Part shown: piece by piece, positions 1-7,373 of the stretch
How positions within the stretch are numbered: position 1 is the stretch's first letter
How the letters are laid out: every line of letters starts with the position of its first letter
DNA from: Mariprofundus sp.
GTDB taxonomy: Bacteria; Pseudomonadota; Zetaproteobacteria; Mariprofundales; Mariprofundaceae
Reading direction: 5' to 3'
Length of the DNA stretch: 19,312 bases
NCBI GenBank assembly: GCA_015485035.1
Contig: WFUI01000096.1
Coordinates: forward strand, 1 to 19,312
The notes under the pieces: model-generated
What the model was told of the DNA's origin: nothing
Databases searched by the model: none
The model's input: only the letters and a program-made list of their open reading frames with translations
Made by a program: the position numbers and the translations under genes

Positions 1-2077
1 GCATGGACAACCGCGACCATGCTGTTTGCAACACATCACGTACGGGTATTTTGCCGCTGCTGCCAAGGCACGGTTCAAGCGCCTGTCGGATAAATATAAT
101 GCGCGCCTGCGCATCCTTGCTCAGGCATTTGAACAGATCGTCATCCACAATCACAGACCAGACCGGTCTGTCATTGCCCTCCAGCAGCACATGTAAATCG
201 TAGGCTTCCAGACCGCAGAACGGTGCACGCAATAACGCCGCCCACGATTCCCGATCTGCCGGATGCAACAGGGCGCGCAACAGGGCGCGTAATAAACGCA
301 CTTCCGGCCTGCTGTTTAATGGCAGGATTTTGACAGCGCGAAAGGCAATACCAGCGGCATTCAGGGCCGGCATAATGGCCTGCAAATGTTTACGCGAACG
401 CGCCAGAATGCCGATGCGCCGGGAGCTCCCGGACAACGCTTCACGAACCAGATCAACCACGTAATCCGCCTCCAGCGCAGCATCCTTGCCCGTTTGAAGG
501 TGCAGGTTTACCGAACCGGTATGTGAGAGAGCAGCCACAGCGGGCGCATAGGCTACCGCACCGGAAATCACATCCTGCCGATCCGGGAAAATTGACCGGA
601 ATGCCGCATTGACCCAATCCACAATGGCAGGAGAAGAACGGAAATTGCGTTCCAGCTGCAATGCTTCCACCGGAGGCAAACCCGCCTCATTGCTGGCTGC
701 ATTGAGAAACAAACCGACTTCCGCCTTGCGGAAGCGGTAAATCGACTGCATCGGGTCACCGACCATAAACAGGCTGCGATGGATGCCGTCACCGCCCTGC
801 CAGCCATCGGTAAGGCATTGCAATAAACGCATTTGCAACAGCGATGTATCCTGAAATTCATCAACGAGAATATGGCGAATGCGGTAATCGAGCTTCATTA
901 GCAGATCGCCCGGTGCAGCATCATTCGCACCCAGGGCATCCATAGCACGCAGTGAAATCTCGGTAAAATCGGCTTCTCCCTGCTGAGCAACACACTGTTG
1001 CAGATGCTTATTGGCCAGCACGAGCAGCACAAACAGTGATTCCAATACGTCCCATTGCTGATCATCCATGCGCGGACTGGCAGGCAATCCGCGCAGTTCA
1101 TGCAAGGCTCCGGCCAGTTCCGGAGTCATCGCCAGCAAATCGAGCAGATGTTTGAACTGATCTTTGGGAACCGTAAAATCTTTACCGGCAGGAAAACCAA
1201 GCCGAACCGTGACGCCGCCGGGTTTACGAAAATCAGCTTTATTCCCCACCAGCAGAAAATCGGCGATGATCTGCCAGGATTCCAGCATTTCCAGATCAGC
1301 ATCCGGCCATTCAAATGATTGCAGCACGTCATCCTGCTTCTGCTCGCCGGCAAAGCGCATCAGGGCGGGCAATGCTTCCCTCACCTGCATCGGCATCAGC
1401 GCATCGCAATCCATCAAGGTCTGCATCATGATGTCAGCCAGATTGGATTCCAGCATCTGGCGCAAGCCCGTCAGATCACGGCCATGCTCGGCAATATCGC
1501 TTAGCCATTGCTCGCGTTTGGACAACATATCAGCCAATAAACCAATCACGGCCACCGCATTGTGATCCTGATGCAGCAACATCCCCTCCGCCGCATCGGA
1601 AAAATCGCGCATGGCTTCATCCAGCGCTGCTTCCGCCGCCTCGCGATACAGGGCCTGCGCATGTTCGGACGGACCTGGCATCATTCCCATGCCGGACAGC
1701 AAAGGCAATTGGCGGGCCAATGAAAACGTCAGGCTATCCAGTGTCATAATCCGCAAACGGCCTGAATGATGTTCTAAATGCCACCCCTTTTCGGCAGAGC
1801 GTTGCATGGCCTGTTGCGCCAGCGTCCACGTTTCCATTTTATGCGTTTCGCCTGCATCCGGTTGCGGCGCAGTAAGCGATTCCAGCACCCGCCGGCGCAT
1901 TTCAGCCGCGGCCTTGCGTGTAAACGTGAGCGCCAGAATTTCTTCCGGCTCATCCACAATGGCCAAAAGAGACAGAATACGCTGGGTGAGCAATTCCGTT
2001 TTACCGGAACCGGCCGGTGCCTGCACGAGAAACGAACCAGCCGGATGACGCGCTCTTTTGCGAACCTCAGCACTCAT
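1..2077 (-). CDS. AddA-like UvrD/Rep-family DNA helicase, 3'-truncated by window edge
   Basis: Superfamily 1 helicase subunit of a RecBCD/AddAB-type double-strand-break repair enzyme, expected to be an ATP-driven translocase acting with the AddB-like partner just upstream. The first 692 codons are present and the C-terminus lies outside the window, so I cannot say whether a C-terminal nuclease domain exists. Motifs seen: Walker A APAGSGKTELL at residues 20-30, motif Ia LALTFTRKAAAEM at about 48-60, Walker B VDEFQDTS with Asp406 and Glu407, motif III VGDPMQSIYRFR at about 437, and then LERNFRSSP. The ATG start at 2075-2077 overlaps the TGA of the upstream addB-like gene as ATGA, and an AGGA ribosome site lies 9 bases ahead of it. 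UvrD itself or RecB are alternatives, but the pairing with an AddB-like Fe-S nuclease favours an AddA-like role. Confidence 0.88.
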   Translation of the reverse strand, partial: MSAEVRKRARHPAGSFLVQAPAGSGKTELLTQRILSLLAIVDEPEEILALTFTRKAAAEMRRRVLESLTAPQPDAGETHKMETWTLAQQAMQRSAEKGWHLEHHSGRLRIMTLDSLTFSLARQLPLLSGMGMMPGPSEHAQALYREAAEAALDEAMRDFSDAAEGMLLHQDHNAVAVIGLLADMLSKREQWLSDIAEHGRDLTGLRQMLESNLADIMMQTLMDCDALMPMQVREALPALMRFAGEQKQDDVLQSFEWPDADLEMLESWQIIADFLLVGNKADFRKPGGVTVRLGFPAGKDFTVPKDQFKHLLDLLAMTPELAGALHELRGLPASPRMDDQQWDVLESLFVLLVLANKHLQQCVAQQGEADFTEISLRAMDALGANDAAPGDLLMKLDYRIRHILVDEFQDTSLLQMRLLQCLTDGWQGGDGIHRSLFMVGDPMQSIYRFRKAEVGLFLNAASNEAGLPPVEALQLERNFRSSPAIVDWVNAAFRSIFPDRQDVISGAVAYAPAVAALSHTGSVNLHLQTGKDAALEADYVVDLVREALSGSSRRIGILARSRKHLQAIMPALNAAGIAFRAVKILPLNSRPEVRLLRALLRALLHPADRESWAALLRAPFCGLEAYDLHVLLEGNDRPVWSVIVDDDLFKCLSKDAQARIIFIRQALEPCLGSSGKIPVRDVLQTAWSRLSM

Positions 2078-4773
2078 GAATCATCGTCCTGTTCACAGTT
2101 CATATTCATTTCTTCAATCCGGCAGACCGCTTCCAGGCCGCAATATTGGCAGGCGTATTCATCGCGTGGAGACACATCGCAACGCCCCTCAACAAACTCC
2201 GTCGCCAGCGCATTGATTGATGCTTTCCAGTCGTCCAATACCGCCTGCCAGTCATCCGGCCTGCCCCGCTTGCCGTCGCACGCAGCAATGCCATCAATGC
2301 CGATGTCCTCGCCGCATAAGCCTTCATAAGCCATATCGCCACTGCGTACCCGTGCAAACGCCACAGCATCATCCACACCAAGATCCGCCGCCAGCGCATA
2401 TTGGGGCAGCTGTGGTTCTTCAATACGTTCGTTTTCTTCGTTAACAATCCATTTGGCGGTGGATTGTTTGGCGCCGGTTTTATAATCAATCAATATCTTG
2501 CGACCCGTCCCATCGACATCCATACGATCGGCTTTAATTTTGACGGTGAACTGTTGATCGGTCTTTTCCGGCAAATACATCAGATATTCCTGCTCTATCG
2601 CCGTCACCCTGAAATCGGGGCGCTGTAATTCCAGCTCCAGCCATGCCGGCAACACGCGCTGCATACGTTTTTTCTCATAATCCCGTGTCCGGCTATCCAC
2701 CGCTACCCGGGCATTGGCCCATGCATGTTCAATCGCCGCATCAATCAGGGCTTTCGTTTCATCTTCGGTGAGCGCTTCCAATGCGGCACGCCGTCCCAGT
2801 TTTCGCCAGATATATTCCAGCGCCAGATGAATCAATGAACCCTTGCTTGTGGCCTCGATACCCGGCGCTGTTTCTCCAAGCGCCGTAATACCGAGCCGGT
2901 GCGTTGCAAAAGCCCTGAACGGGCAGGCCGACTGGTTGCGAATAATGGCTGTGCCGCCATGTACGGTTTGACCTGCCGGTAAGGGTACTTCGGACATCTC
3001 ATCCATGTTCTCCATCGCCAGCGATGTTGCGTCTGTTTCCATTGCAACACATGCCTGAATCGCTACATCCGCAACAAAGGATGAGGGCAATACGTCCTTT
3101 TCATCGTGTTGCCTGGCATACGATATTTCCACACAAGGCGCAGCATGCAGCAACGATGCCCACAGCCGTTGCGAAGCATCATAAGCCAGCGCCCCGCTGC
3201 TCATCGGCAGCGCATACTGTTTCTGCACGCTGGCAGGCAACAAGGGATAAGGACGCACCGGTGGAGGGAAGGCTTCTTCATCCAGCCCCATGACAAACAC
3301 ATGATCGAATCGGAGTCCGGATACCTGTGCCAGCGGCAACACGACCACATTGGCATATCTGGCCGTCTCCGTCAGACCGACTTCCGAACAGCCCGTGCGT
3401 AGCAAGGATAAGAATTTAGCCCACGACAGCGTTTCGCCCATCGCATCCACGGCCACCAGAGAAATCAACACATCACGAAATGCATTCATCTGCCGAATCT
3501 CATGATTGCTGCGCTGCATTTCCTGATCACTTCCAAGCTGTACAAAGCCGGTCACCTTGAGCAACTCATGCACGGCTTTCACCCAGTCATTGGCCGGGCG
3601 CTTTTTCGTATTCCATGCCGCCAGGGCTTTCAGCACTGATAATAATTCCGGCAGTTCCTTTACATCTCTGGCATTTAACAGGCTTTTGAATGTCATGCGG
3701 TGACGGTTATTTTTCCGCAATATCGCATCGAGTCTGGCGCGTTCAAAACGCTCATCGTCAAAACCCGTCAACCATGGTGAAAACAACAGCGGCGAAACAT
3801 CATCGAACGACAGCGAAAACTCGCCCGCCAGACTCAGCACATGCAGCAATTGCGCGATCATCGGCGAATCGGTCAAACGCTCCCCATTCATGGCCACTGC
3901 CTGCATCGTGCAGGATGGATCGCTGCGTAATTCCGGCATCAGCGCATCATTCAACGCCCGTTTCAATCGGGACAGATCCTTCACGGAATCAGACGTCACA
4001 ATGGCAATGCGTGCTGCAGGCTTTTCTGCCAGCACTGCTTTAACACGCGCGGCAATATGATTGCATTCCGCCTGCACATCATCACAGGGACACAGCGTTG
4101 TAACAGCAGGTCTGGTTTCCTCCTGCACCTGCGCCAGATGAACACCGTCCTCCTGTAAAGCCGACAATAAGGCTTGCTGCATCGGGGTTATCACATCGAA
4201 CCCGGCCAGCAGAATGGATTCCGGTTTCTCGATATCATCCATGCATTGAAGCAATCGTTGTCCGACATCAGCAGCCAGCATCCGGCCTGATAACGCGCCA
4301 TCTTCCAGTTGCTTATGCATGGCTTGCATCCAGCGCAACAACGCATCTGCCTCTTCCCCGCCAAACATCAATGCATCTTGATCTATGCAGTATTCCTGCA
4401 TGATGACGTATGCATCGCGCGCATGCCCCGCCAAACCGCGCAGCGAAGCAGCTGGCTGTTCTGTTCCACCGGATGATCTTAACTGTTCTGTCCGCAGATC
4501 CGCCCGAATAACCCGTTCCCACAGCCAGCTTTCCTGCACCCGGTTCAGAGCCACCGGCATCAACACCTGTTCAGCCGCCATATCACCCATCCATGCATGC
4601 CAGCTCAATACATTTGGCGTTGCACACACCGATGATTCCGAATCGACAACCAGACGCCGCTTCCAGTCGATAGCCAGCCGGGAAGAAGACGTCAGCAAAA
4701 GCGCTCCCTGTTTCAGGCAATCAGCAACGGAAGCGGTGGTAATGACGGGTAGATTCAGGTCTTTATCATTCAC
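2074..4773 (-). CDS. AddB-like PD-(D/E)XK nuclease with Fe-S cluster, probable DNA repair protein
   Basis: An 899-residue protein of the ~900-residue 'probable DNA repair protein' type related to AddB, presumed partner of the helicase encoded next. The C-terminal part carries the RecB-family nuclease signature: GSLIHLALE with His649, KADRMDVD with Asp749, and ILIDYKTG with Asp763 and Lys765. Four cysteines are placed as in the AddB iron-sulfur staple: Cys617 (SACPFRAF) before the nuclease core and Cys875, Cys878 and Cys884 (CQYCGLEAVC) after it. The N-terminus has no Walker A motif, so this subunit is probably not an active ATPase. The GTG start at 4771-4773 overlaps the upstream TGA as GTGA, with no strong ribosome site, which suggests translational coupling. 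The nuclease assignment is seen directly; the AddAB-like pathway is inferred from pairing and family. Confidence 0.87.
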   Translation of the reverse strand: MNDKDLNLPVITTASVADCLKQGALLLTSSSRLAIDWKRRLVVDSESSVCATPNVLSWHAWMGDMAAEQVLMPVALNRVQESWLWERVIRADLRTEQLRSSGGTEQPAASLRGLAGHARDAYVIMQEYCIDQDALMFGGEEADALLRWMQAMHKQLEDGALSGRMLAADVGQRLLQCMDDIEKPESILLAGFDVITPMQQALLSALQEDGVHLAQVQEETRPAVTTLCPCDDVQAECNHIAARVKAVLAEKPAARIAIVTSDSVKDLSRLKRALNDALMPELRSDPSCTMQAVAMNGERLTDSPMIAQLLHVLSLAGEFSLSFDDVSPLLFSPWLTGFDDERFERARLDAILRKNNRHRMTFKSLLNARDVKELPELLSVLKALAAWNTKKRPANDWVKAVHELLKVTGFVQLGSDQEMQRSNHEIRQMNAFRDVLISLVAVDAMGETLSWAKFLSLLRTGCSEVGLTETARYANVVVLPLAQVSGLRFDHVFVMGLDEEAFPPPVRPYPLLPASVQKQYALPMSSGALAYDASQRLWASLLHAAPCVEISYARQHDEKDVLPSSFVADVAIQACVAMETDATSLAMENMDEMSEVPLPAGQTVHGGTAIIRNQSACPFRAFATHRLGITALGETAPGIEATSKGSLIHLALEYIWRKLGRRAALEALTEDETKALIDAAIEHAWANARVAVDSRTRDYEKKRMQRVLPAWLELELQRPDFRVTAIEQEYLMYLPEKTDQQFTVKIKADRMDVDGTGRKILIDYKTGAKQSTAKWIVNEENERIEEPQLPQYALAADLGVDDAVAFARVRSGDMAYEGLCGEDIGIDGIAACDGKRGRPDDWQAVLDDWKASINALATEFVEGRCDVSPRDEYACQYCGLEAVCRIEEMNMNCEQDDDS

Positions 4774-5138
4774 TTATCAGTGGTTCGGGGTAACGGCATT
4801 TTTGATTCGGGTTTTGATATCCAGTGGCCGGGCACAAGCTCACCCGATTCATTCATGTGGGAAGGTACATATTGATGCACCCCTACATCACCCTTTTGTT
4901 CCAGTTGCATGAATACGGTCACAGCACTGGCCAAACTAACCACCACAACCAGTGCATAAAACCAGGTCGGTGCGCGTTCCTTATCCACCGGTGTAATATC
5001 AATGACTTCCGGTTCCTGAGCCTTCTCGCGCCTGTTCTTTGCCTTTACGAGCAGCAGCAAGGTCAGATTACGCAACATGAACAGCAATAATGCAGGACCG
5101 AAGAAAAAAAACAGCGATACAAACAGACTTCGAATCAT
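4770..5138 (-). CDS. Small membrane protein, DUF6111-like
   Basis: A 122-residue protein of unknown function with two hydrophobic segments, roughly residues 4-32 and 58-78, separated by a charged loop rich in Lys, Arg and Glu. The C-terminal tail contains YVPSHMNESGELVPGHW, which from memory resembles the end of the DUF6111 family of small proteobacterial membrane proteins; that match is not verified. The ATG at 5136-5138 overlaps the TGA of the DUF1841 gene as ATGA, and its own TGA overlaps the GTG of the AddB-like gene, so it is locked between them. An AAGGAG ribosome site lies about 11 bases ahead of the start. No function can be given; co-transcription with repair genes does not prove a repair role. 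Confidence 0.75.
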   Translation of the reverse strand: MIRSLFVSLFFFFGPALLLFMLRNLTLLLLVKAKNRREKAQEPEVIDITPVDKERAPTWFYALVVVVSLASAVTVFMQLEQKGDVGVHQYVPSHMNESGELVPGHWISKPESKMPLPRTTDK

Positions 5139-5584
5139 AATTCGGACAGCTCCTTCATTCTTCTTGCATAGGCTTCTACATCCGGCTCACGACCGGCACG
5201 CTGGGCGTAGTAGACAGTCTCGGCCAGCACCTCGAGTATCTTGTGCAATGCATCATGGCGATCCATCTTTTTAATGGAAACCATATGATCCAGCGCTCGC
5301 GCCATCTCCGGCGGGTGTTTGGTTGCAACCTGCTCTTCCAGCGCCAGATGCAGGGAGAGGTGCAGATATGGATTCATGCCATCATCGACTGCAAAATCGC
5401 GGTCGAGAAAATCTTCCATATCATCAAAGAAATGATGGTATTCCGGATGCATGGCAATTACACGCGCAATTCTTACTTCCAGCGCATTAAGCGGAAGATC
5501 GGCCTGTGCCTTATGCCATGCATCCCAGAAAACCTGGCGATGTGCCCTCAACTGTTCCCTGCTTGGCCCGCTTGCTTCGCTCAT
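5135..5584 (-). CDS. DUF1841 family protein
   Basis: A 149-residue soluble protein without signal peptide or membrane segment. The central block FFDDMEDFLDRDF, followed by NPYLHLSLHLALEEQV and a KHPPEM stretch, is characteristic of DUF1841, a family of unknown function found in proteobacteria. The length is typical for the family. The ATG at 5582-5584 is preceded by a GGAG ribosome site at good spacing. It is the first gene of a run of four overlapping genes leading into the AddB/AddA-like pair, and a 202-base gap with a hairpin separates it from the cluster to its right, so transcription probably starts in that gap. Many His and acidic residues could suit metal binding, but this is not shown. 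Confidence 0.87.
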   Translation of the reverse strand: MSEASGPSREQLRAHRQVFWDAWHKAQADLPLNALEVRIARVIAMHPEYHHFFDDMEDFLDRDFAVDDGMNPYLHLSLHLALEEQVATKHPPEMARALDHMVSIKKMDRHDALHKILEVLAETVYYAQRAGREPDVEAYARRMKELSEL

Positions 5585-5719
5585 GTGTTACTCCATCGGT
5601 TTATGCAGCGAAACTGTAACAGGATCATGGCAAGGTTGTATCAACGGTTTTCAACTGTGCCTTGCGCTCATTCGTCTCCTGCTGCCTGCGTCGACATTTA
5701 TTCCGGTTCCGGCATGCAA
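5585..5719 (-). promoter_or_regulatory. Leader/promoter region of the DUF1841-addBA operon (weak promoter call)
   Basis: Gene-free stretch ahead of the DUF1841 start. Read on the minus strand it contains TTGAAA and TTGATA boxes around 5630-5652, followed by weak candidate -10 elements (CATGAT, TGTTAC). None matches the sigma-70 consensus well. The region lies between a probable terminator and the first gene of a tightly coupled operon, so a promoter is expected here by position more than by motif. Confidence 0.3.
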
Positions 5720-5753
5720 AATGCCTGCCCCGCATCGTTGCAGGACAGGCATT
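5720..5753 (-). terminator. Probable hairpin terminator after the lipid-type operon
   Basis: Perfect 8-base inverted repeat AATGCCTG (5720-5727) and CAGGCATT (5746-5753), extended inward by imperfect C/G pairing. On the minus strand it lies about 33 bases past the stop codon of the 208-residue membrane protein and is followed by a short run of four T (CATTTTGC). The stem is good but the T tract is short, so termination strength is uncertain. Confidence 0.5.
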
Positions 5754-5786
5754 CAGCAGTCAAAATAACTGTTTTTTTATCAGTGA

Positions 5787-6413
5787 CTACATTTGTTTGG
5801 CCAATAGTGATTCATCATACCATTCACTCATATCATCATACATCTCACCTTTAAGAATATAATACGGTGATTTGTAATAAATCATCACATCATGGAATGG
5901 GTCGGTCAGAATTTTGCAGAACCAGACCAGCCCGGACTGAACGCCCATGATGAAAAACAGGTGAATGGTTCTGAATACCAGCGCCCCAACAGCCAGGGCC
6001 AGCCATACCAATGACAGATTATAGAGAAATCCGCGAGCCTGCTCGGCCGCATCGAATACACCGAACAGTGAGGGCTCAACATATAATGTGGCAGAAGCAA
6101 TGACCCAAAGTGACAACAGAACCAGCTTGCGGGAAAGATTATAACCGACCTTCACACTTTCCTTATAATCATGTGTCGCATCATTAACTTCATCATAGGT
6201 TTTCGGCTCGAAAAAGAAGTGCCCGATCTGACGTAATAACATCGCCACGACCCAGCCGAACAATACCGCCATGACCGGATCCAGAAAAATCCACACATAG
6301 CTGACAATAAAACAGATTGAACTGGCCAGATGCAGAAACTGGTTGATACGATTATGATGATAATAACGGTGGTCATCCCAGCGTTGCATGCGAAGTTCTT
6401 CAATAAAACCCAT
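5787..6413 (-). CDS. His-rich multi-pass membrane protein, possibly Mpo1/DUF962-like
   Basis: A 208-residue membrane protein with about four hydrophobic segments (about 26-44, 47-60, 97-112 and 131-155). The N-terminal part has a cluster of histidines in HRYYHHNRINQFLHL (His15, His19, His20, His28), then GHFFFEP with His65, THDYKE with His81, and a late DPFHD with His174. The HxxxHxxxxN-type start and the membrane-embedded GHFFFEP recall the Mpo1/DUF962 family, whose yeast member is an iron(II) dioxygenase that shortens 2-hydroxy fatty acids; this similarity is from memory and only moderate. A strong AGGGGAG ribosome site sits 7 bases ahead of the ATG. It is the last gene before the hairpin and 92 bases after psd, so it probably belongs to the same operon. 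Function is not established. Confidence 0.7.
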   Translation of the reverse strand: MGFIEELRMQRWDDHRYYHHNRINQFLHLASSICFIVSYVWIFLDPVMAVLFGWVVAMLLRQIGHFFFEPKTYDEVNDATHDYKESVKVGYNLSRKLVLLSLWVIASATLYVEPSLFGVFDAAEQARGFLYNLSLVWLALAVGALVFRTIHLFFIMGVQSGLVWFCKILTDPFHDVMIYYKSPYYILKGEMYDDMSEWYDESLLAKQM

Positions 6414-6465
6414 GATTCATCTCCCCTTCCTGAAAATAATTATGCGAAATGGTGCATGTGTTTTA

Positions 6466-6481
6466 TGACAAGTTTATGTCA
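6466..6481. repeat. Inverted repeat TGACA-N6-TGTCA between psd and the membrane protein gene
   Basis: Perfect 5-base arms, TGACA at 6466-6470 and TGTCA at 6477-6481, in the 92-base gap between the two genes. The half-site word is the same as in the palindrome ahead of the operon (11798-11814), but the arms face the other way. It may be a binding site for the same regulator or a chance match. Confidence 0.3.
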
Positions 6482-6505
6482 ACACAAAGTCACTGCCGAG
6501 ACAGC

Positions 6506-7372
6506 TCAGGATATCAATTCAAGTAAAGGTTCACCCATTTTTATAGCCTGCCCTTCCTGAATATTATCGCAAAAAATATAATGGGATGTGGCAAACAAAA
6601 TAATGGTGGAGCCATGCTGGAAATAGCCCATTTCATCGCCTTTGCTATAGGTAGCATGACAAGGCAGATCATTGGAACCACGACTGCGCAGATCCATATC
6701 TCCCTCCAGACAATGAAACTTCATGCTCGCAACCAATATAGCCGCAACAGGTACCAGCGTTATACTGTGTTCAGGCTTATCCACATCCAGCTGCAAGACT
6801 GCGCGCTCGTTTTTACAATACAGTTTCTCAATACGCTTCAATGCAATCGGATTGACATTCCAGGTATCACCGGAGATATAATTGATACCATGAACCTGAC
6901 AATCCACAGGCGCATGAAAGCGGTGATACATACTCGATTTCAGACGCAGTGTGACGAATACCCCGTCCCGATATTTCTCCTGTAAGGACTGATCCGGAAT
7001 CAAATCCCCCAGTTCATATGGGAATCCCTTGGCCTGAAATACGCTTCCTCCCTTAATTCTGCCATGTGCCCCCACGATCGCATCACACGGACTGACAACA
7101 ACCGATGGCCGCGGATCAATCGGGCGAACACCCGGTTTCAATTCCCGAATAAAACATTCATGCAGACTGATAAATGACTGCTTCCGGGCTTCCGACAAAT
7201 CCAGATCCCTGGCAAAGATACGCCACAGAGCGATAGAGAGTCGTGTTAAAAGAGGATTCTCAATCCGACTGAACCATCCCATCCATTGCGTCAGCCAGCG
7301 GCGTGGAATGCGGTTGGTGAGCAGAAAGTTCAGTTGTTCCTGCTGCGTTAATACGGCAATCAGTTTTGACAT
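6506..7372 (-). CDS. psd: Phosphatidylserine decarboxylase proenzyme
   Basis: Converts phosphatidylserine to phosphatidylethanolamine on the membrane using a pyruvoyl group made by self-cleavage. At 288 residues it has the usual length of the proteobacterial enzyme. The cleavage motif is HGST with the Gly254-Ser255 bond, in place of the common LGST; Ser255 would become the pyruvoyl of the small subunit. The other expected catalytic residues are present: Asp97 in SPCDAIVGAHG and His150/His153 in YHRFHAP. The N-terminal half is amphipathic, fitting peripheral membrane attachment. The ATG lies one base after the TAA of the glycosyltransferase gene and has no purine-rich ribosome site, so translation probably depends on coupling. 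The context suggests it supplies or remodels an amino lipid for this cluster, although it could equally be the cell's housekeeping Psd. Confidence 0.93.
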   Translation of the reverse strand: MSKLIAVLTQQEQLNFLLTNRIPRRWLTQWMGWFSRIENPLLTRLSIALWRIFARDLDLSEARKQSFISLHECFIRELKPGVRPIDPRPSVVVSPCDAIVGAHGRIKGGSVFQAKGFPYELGDLIPDQSLQEKYRDGVFVTLRLKSSMYHRFHAPVDCQVHGINYISGDTWNVNPIALKRIEKLYCKNERAVLQLDVDKPEHSITLVPVAAILVASMKFHCLEGDMDLRSRGSNDLPCHATYSKGDEMGYFQHGSTIILFATSHYIFCDNIQEGQAIKMGEPLLELIS

Positions 7373-7373
7373 G

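Noticed and set aside
269-292. 12-base tandem repeat CAGGGCGCGCAA / CAGGGCGCGTAA
   Set aside because: In frame within the helicase gene, where it encodes an Ala/Leu/Arg-rich helix; imperfect and short, so probably simple coding bias.
1778-2329. 183-codon open frame on the plus strand
   Set aside because: Antisense to the well-supported helicase and nuclease genes, crossing their junction; composition is rich in Ser, Arg, Pro and His as expected for a shadow frame.
4385-4912. 175-codon open frame on the plus strand
   Set aside because: Antisense to the start of the AddB-like gene and the small membrane protein gene; no recognisable domain.
5243-5854. 203-codon open frame on the plus strand
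   Set aside because: It lies antisense to the DUF1841 gene and runs through the terminator gap into the end of the membrane protein gene; the translation looks like antisense shadow with no family motif and no ribosome site of note.
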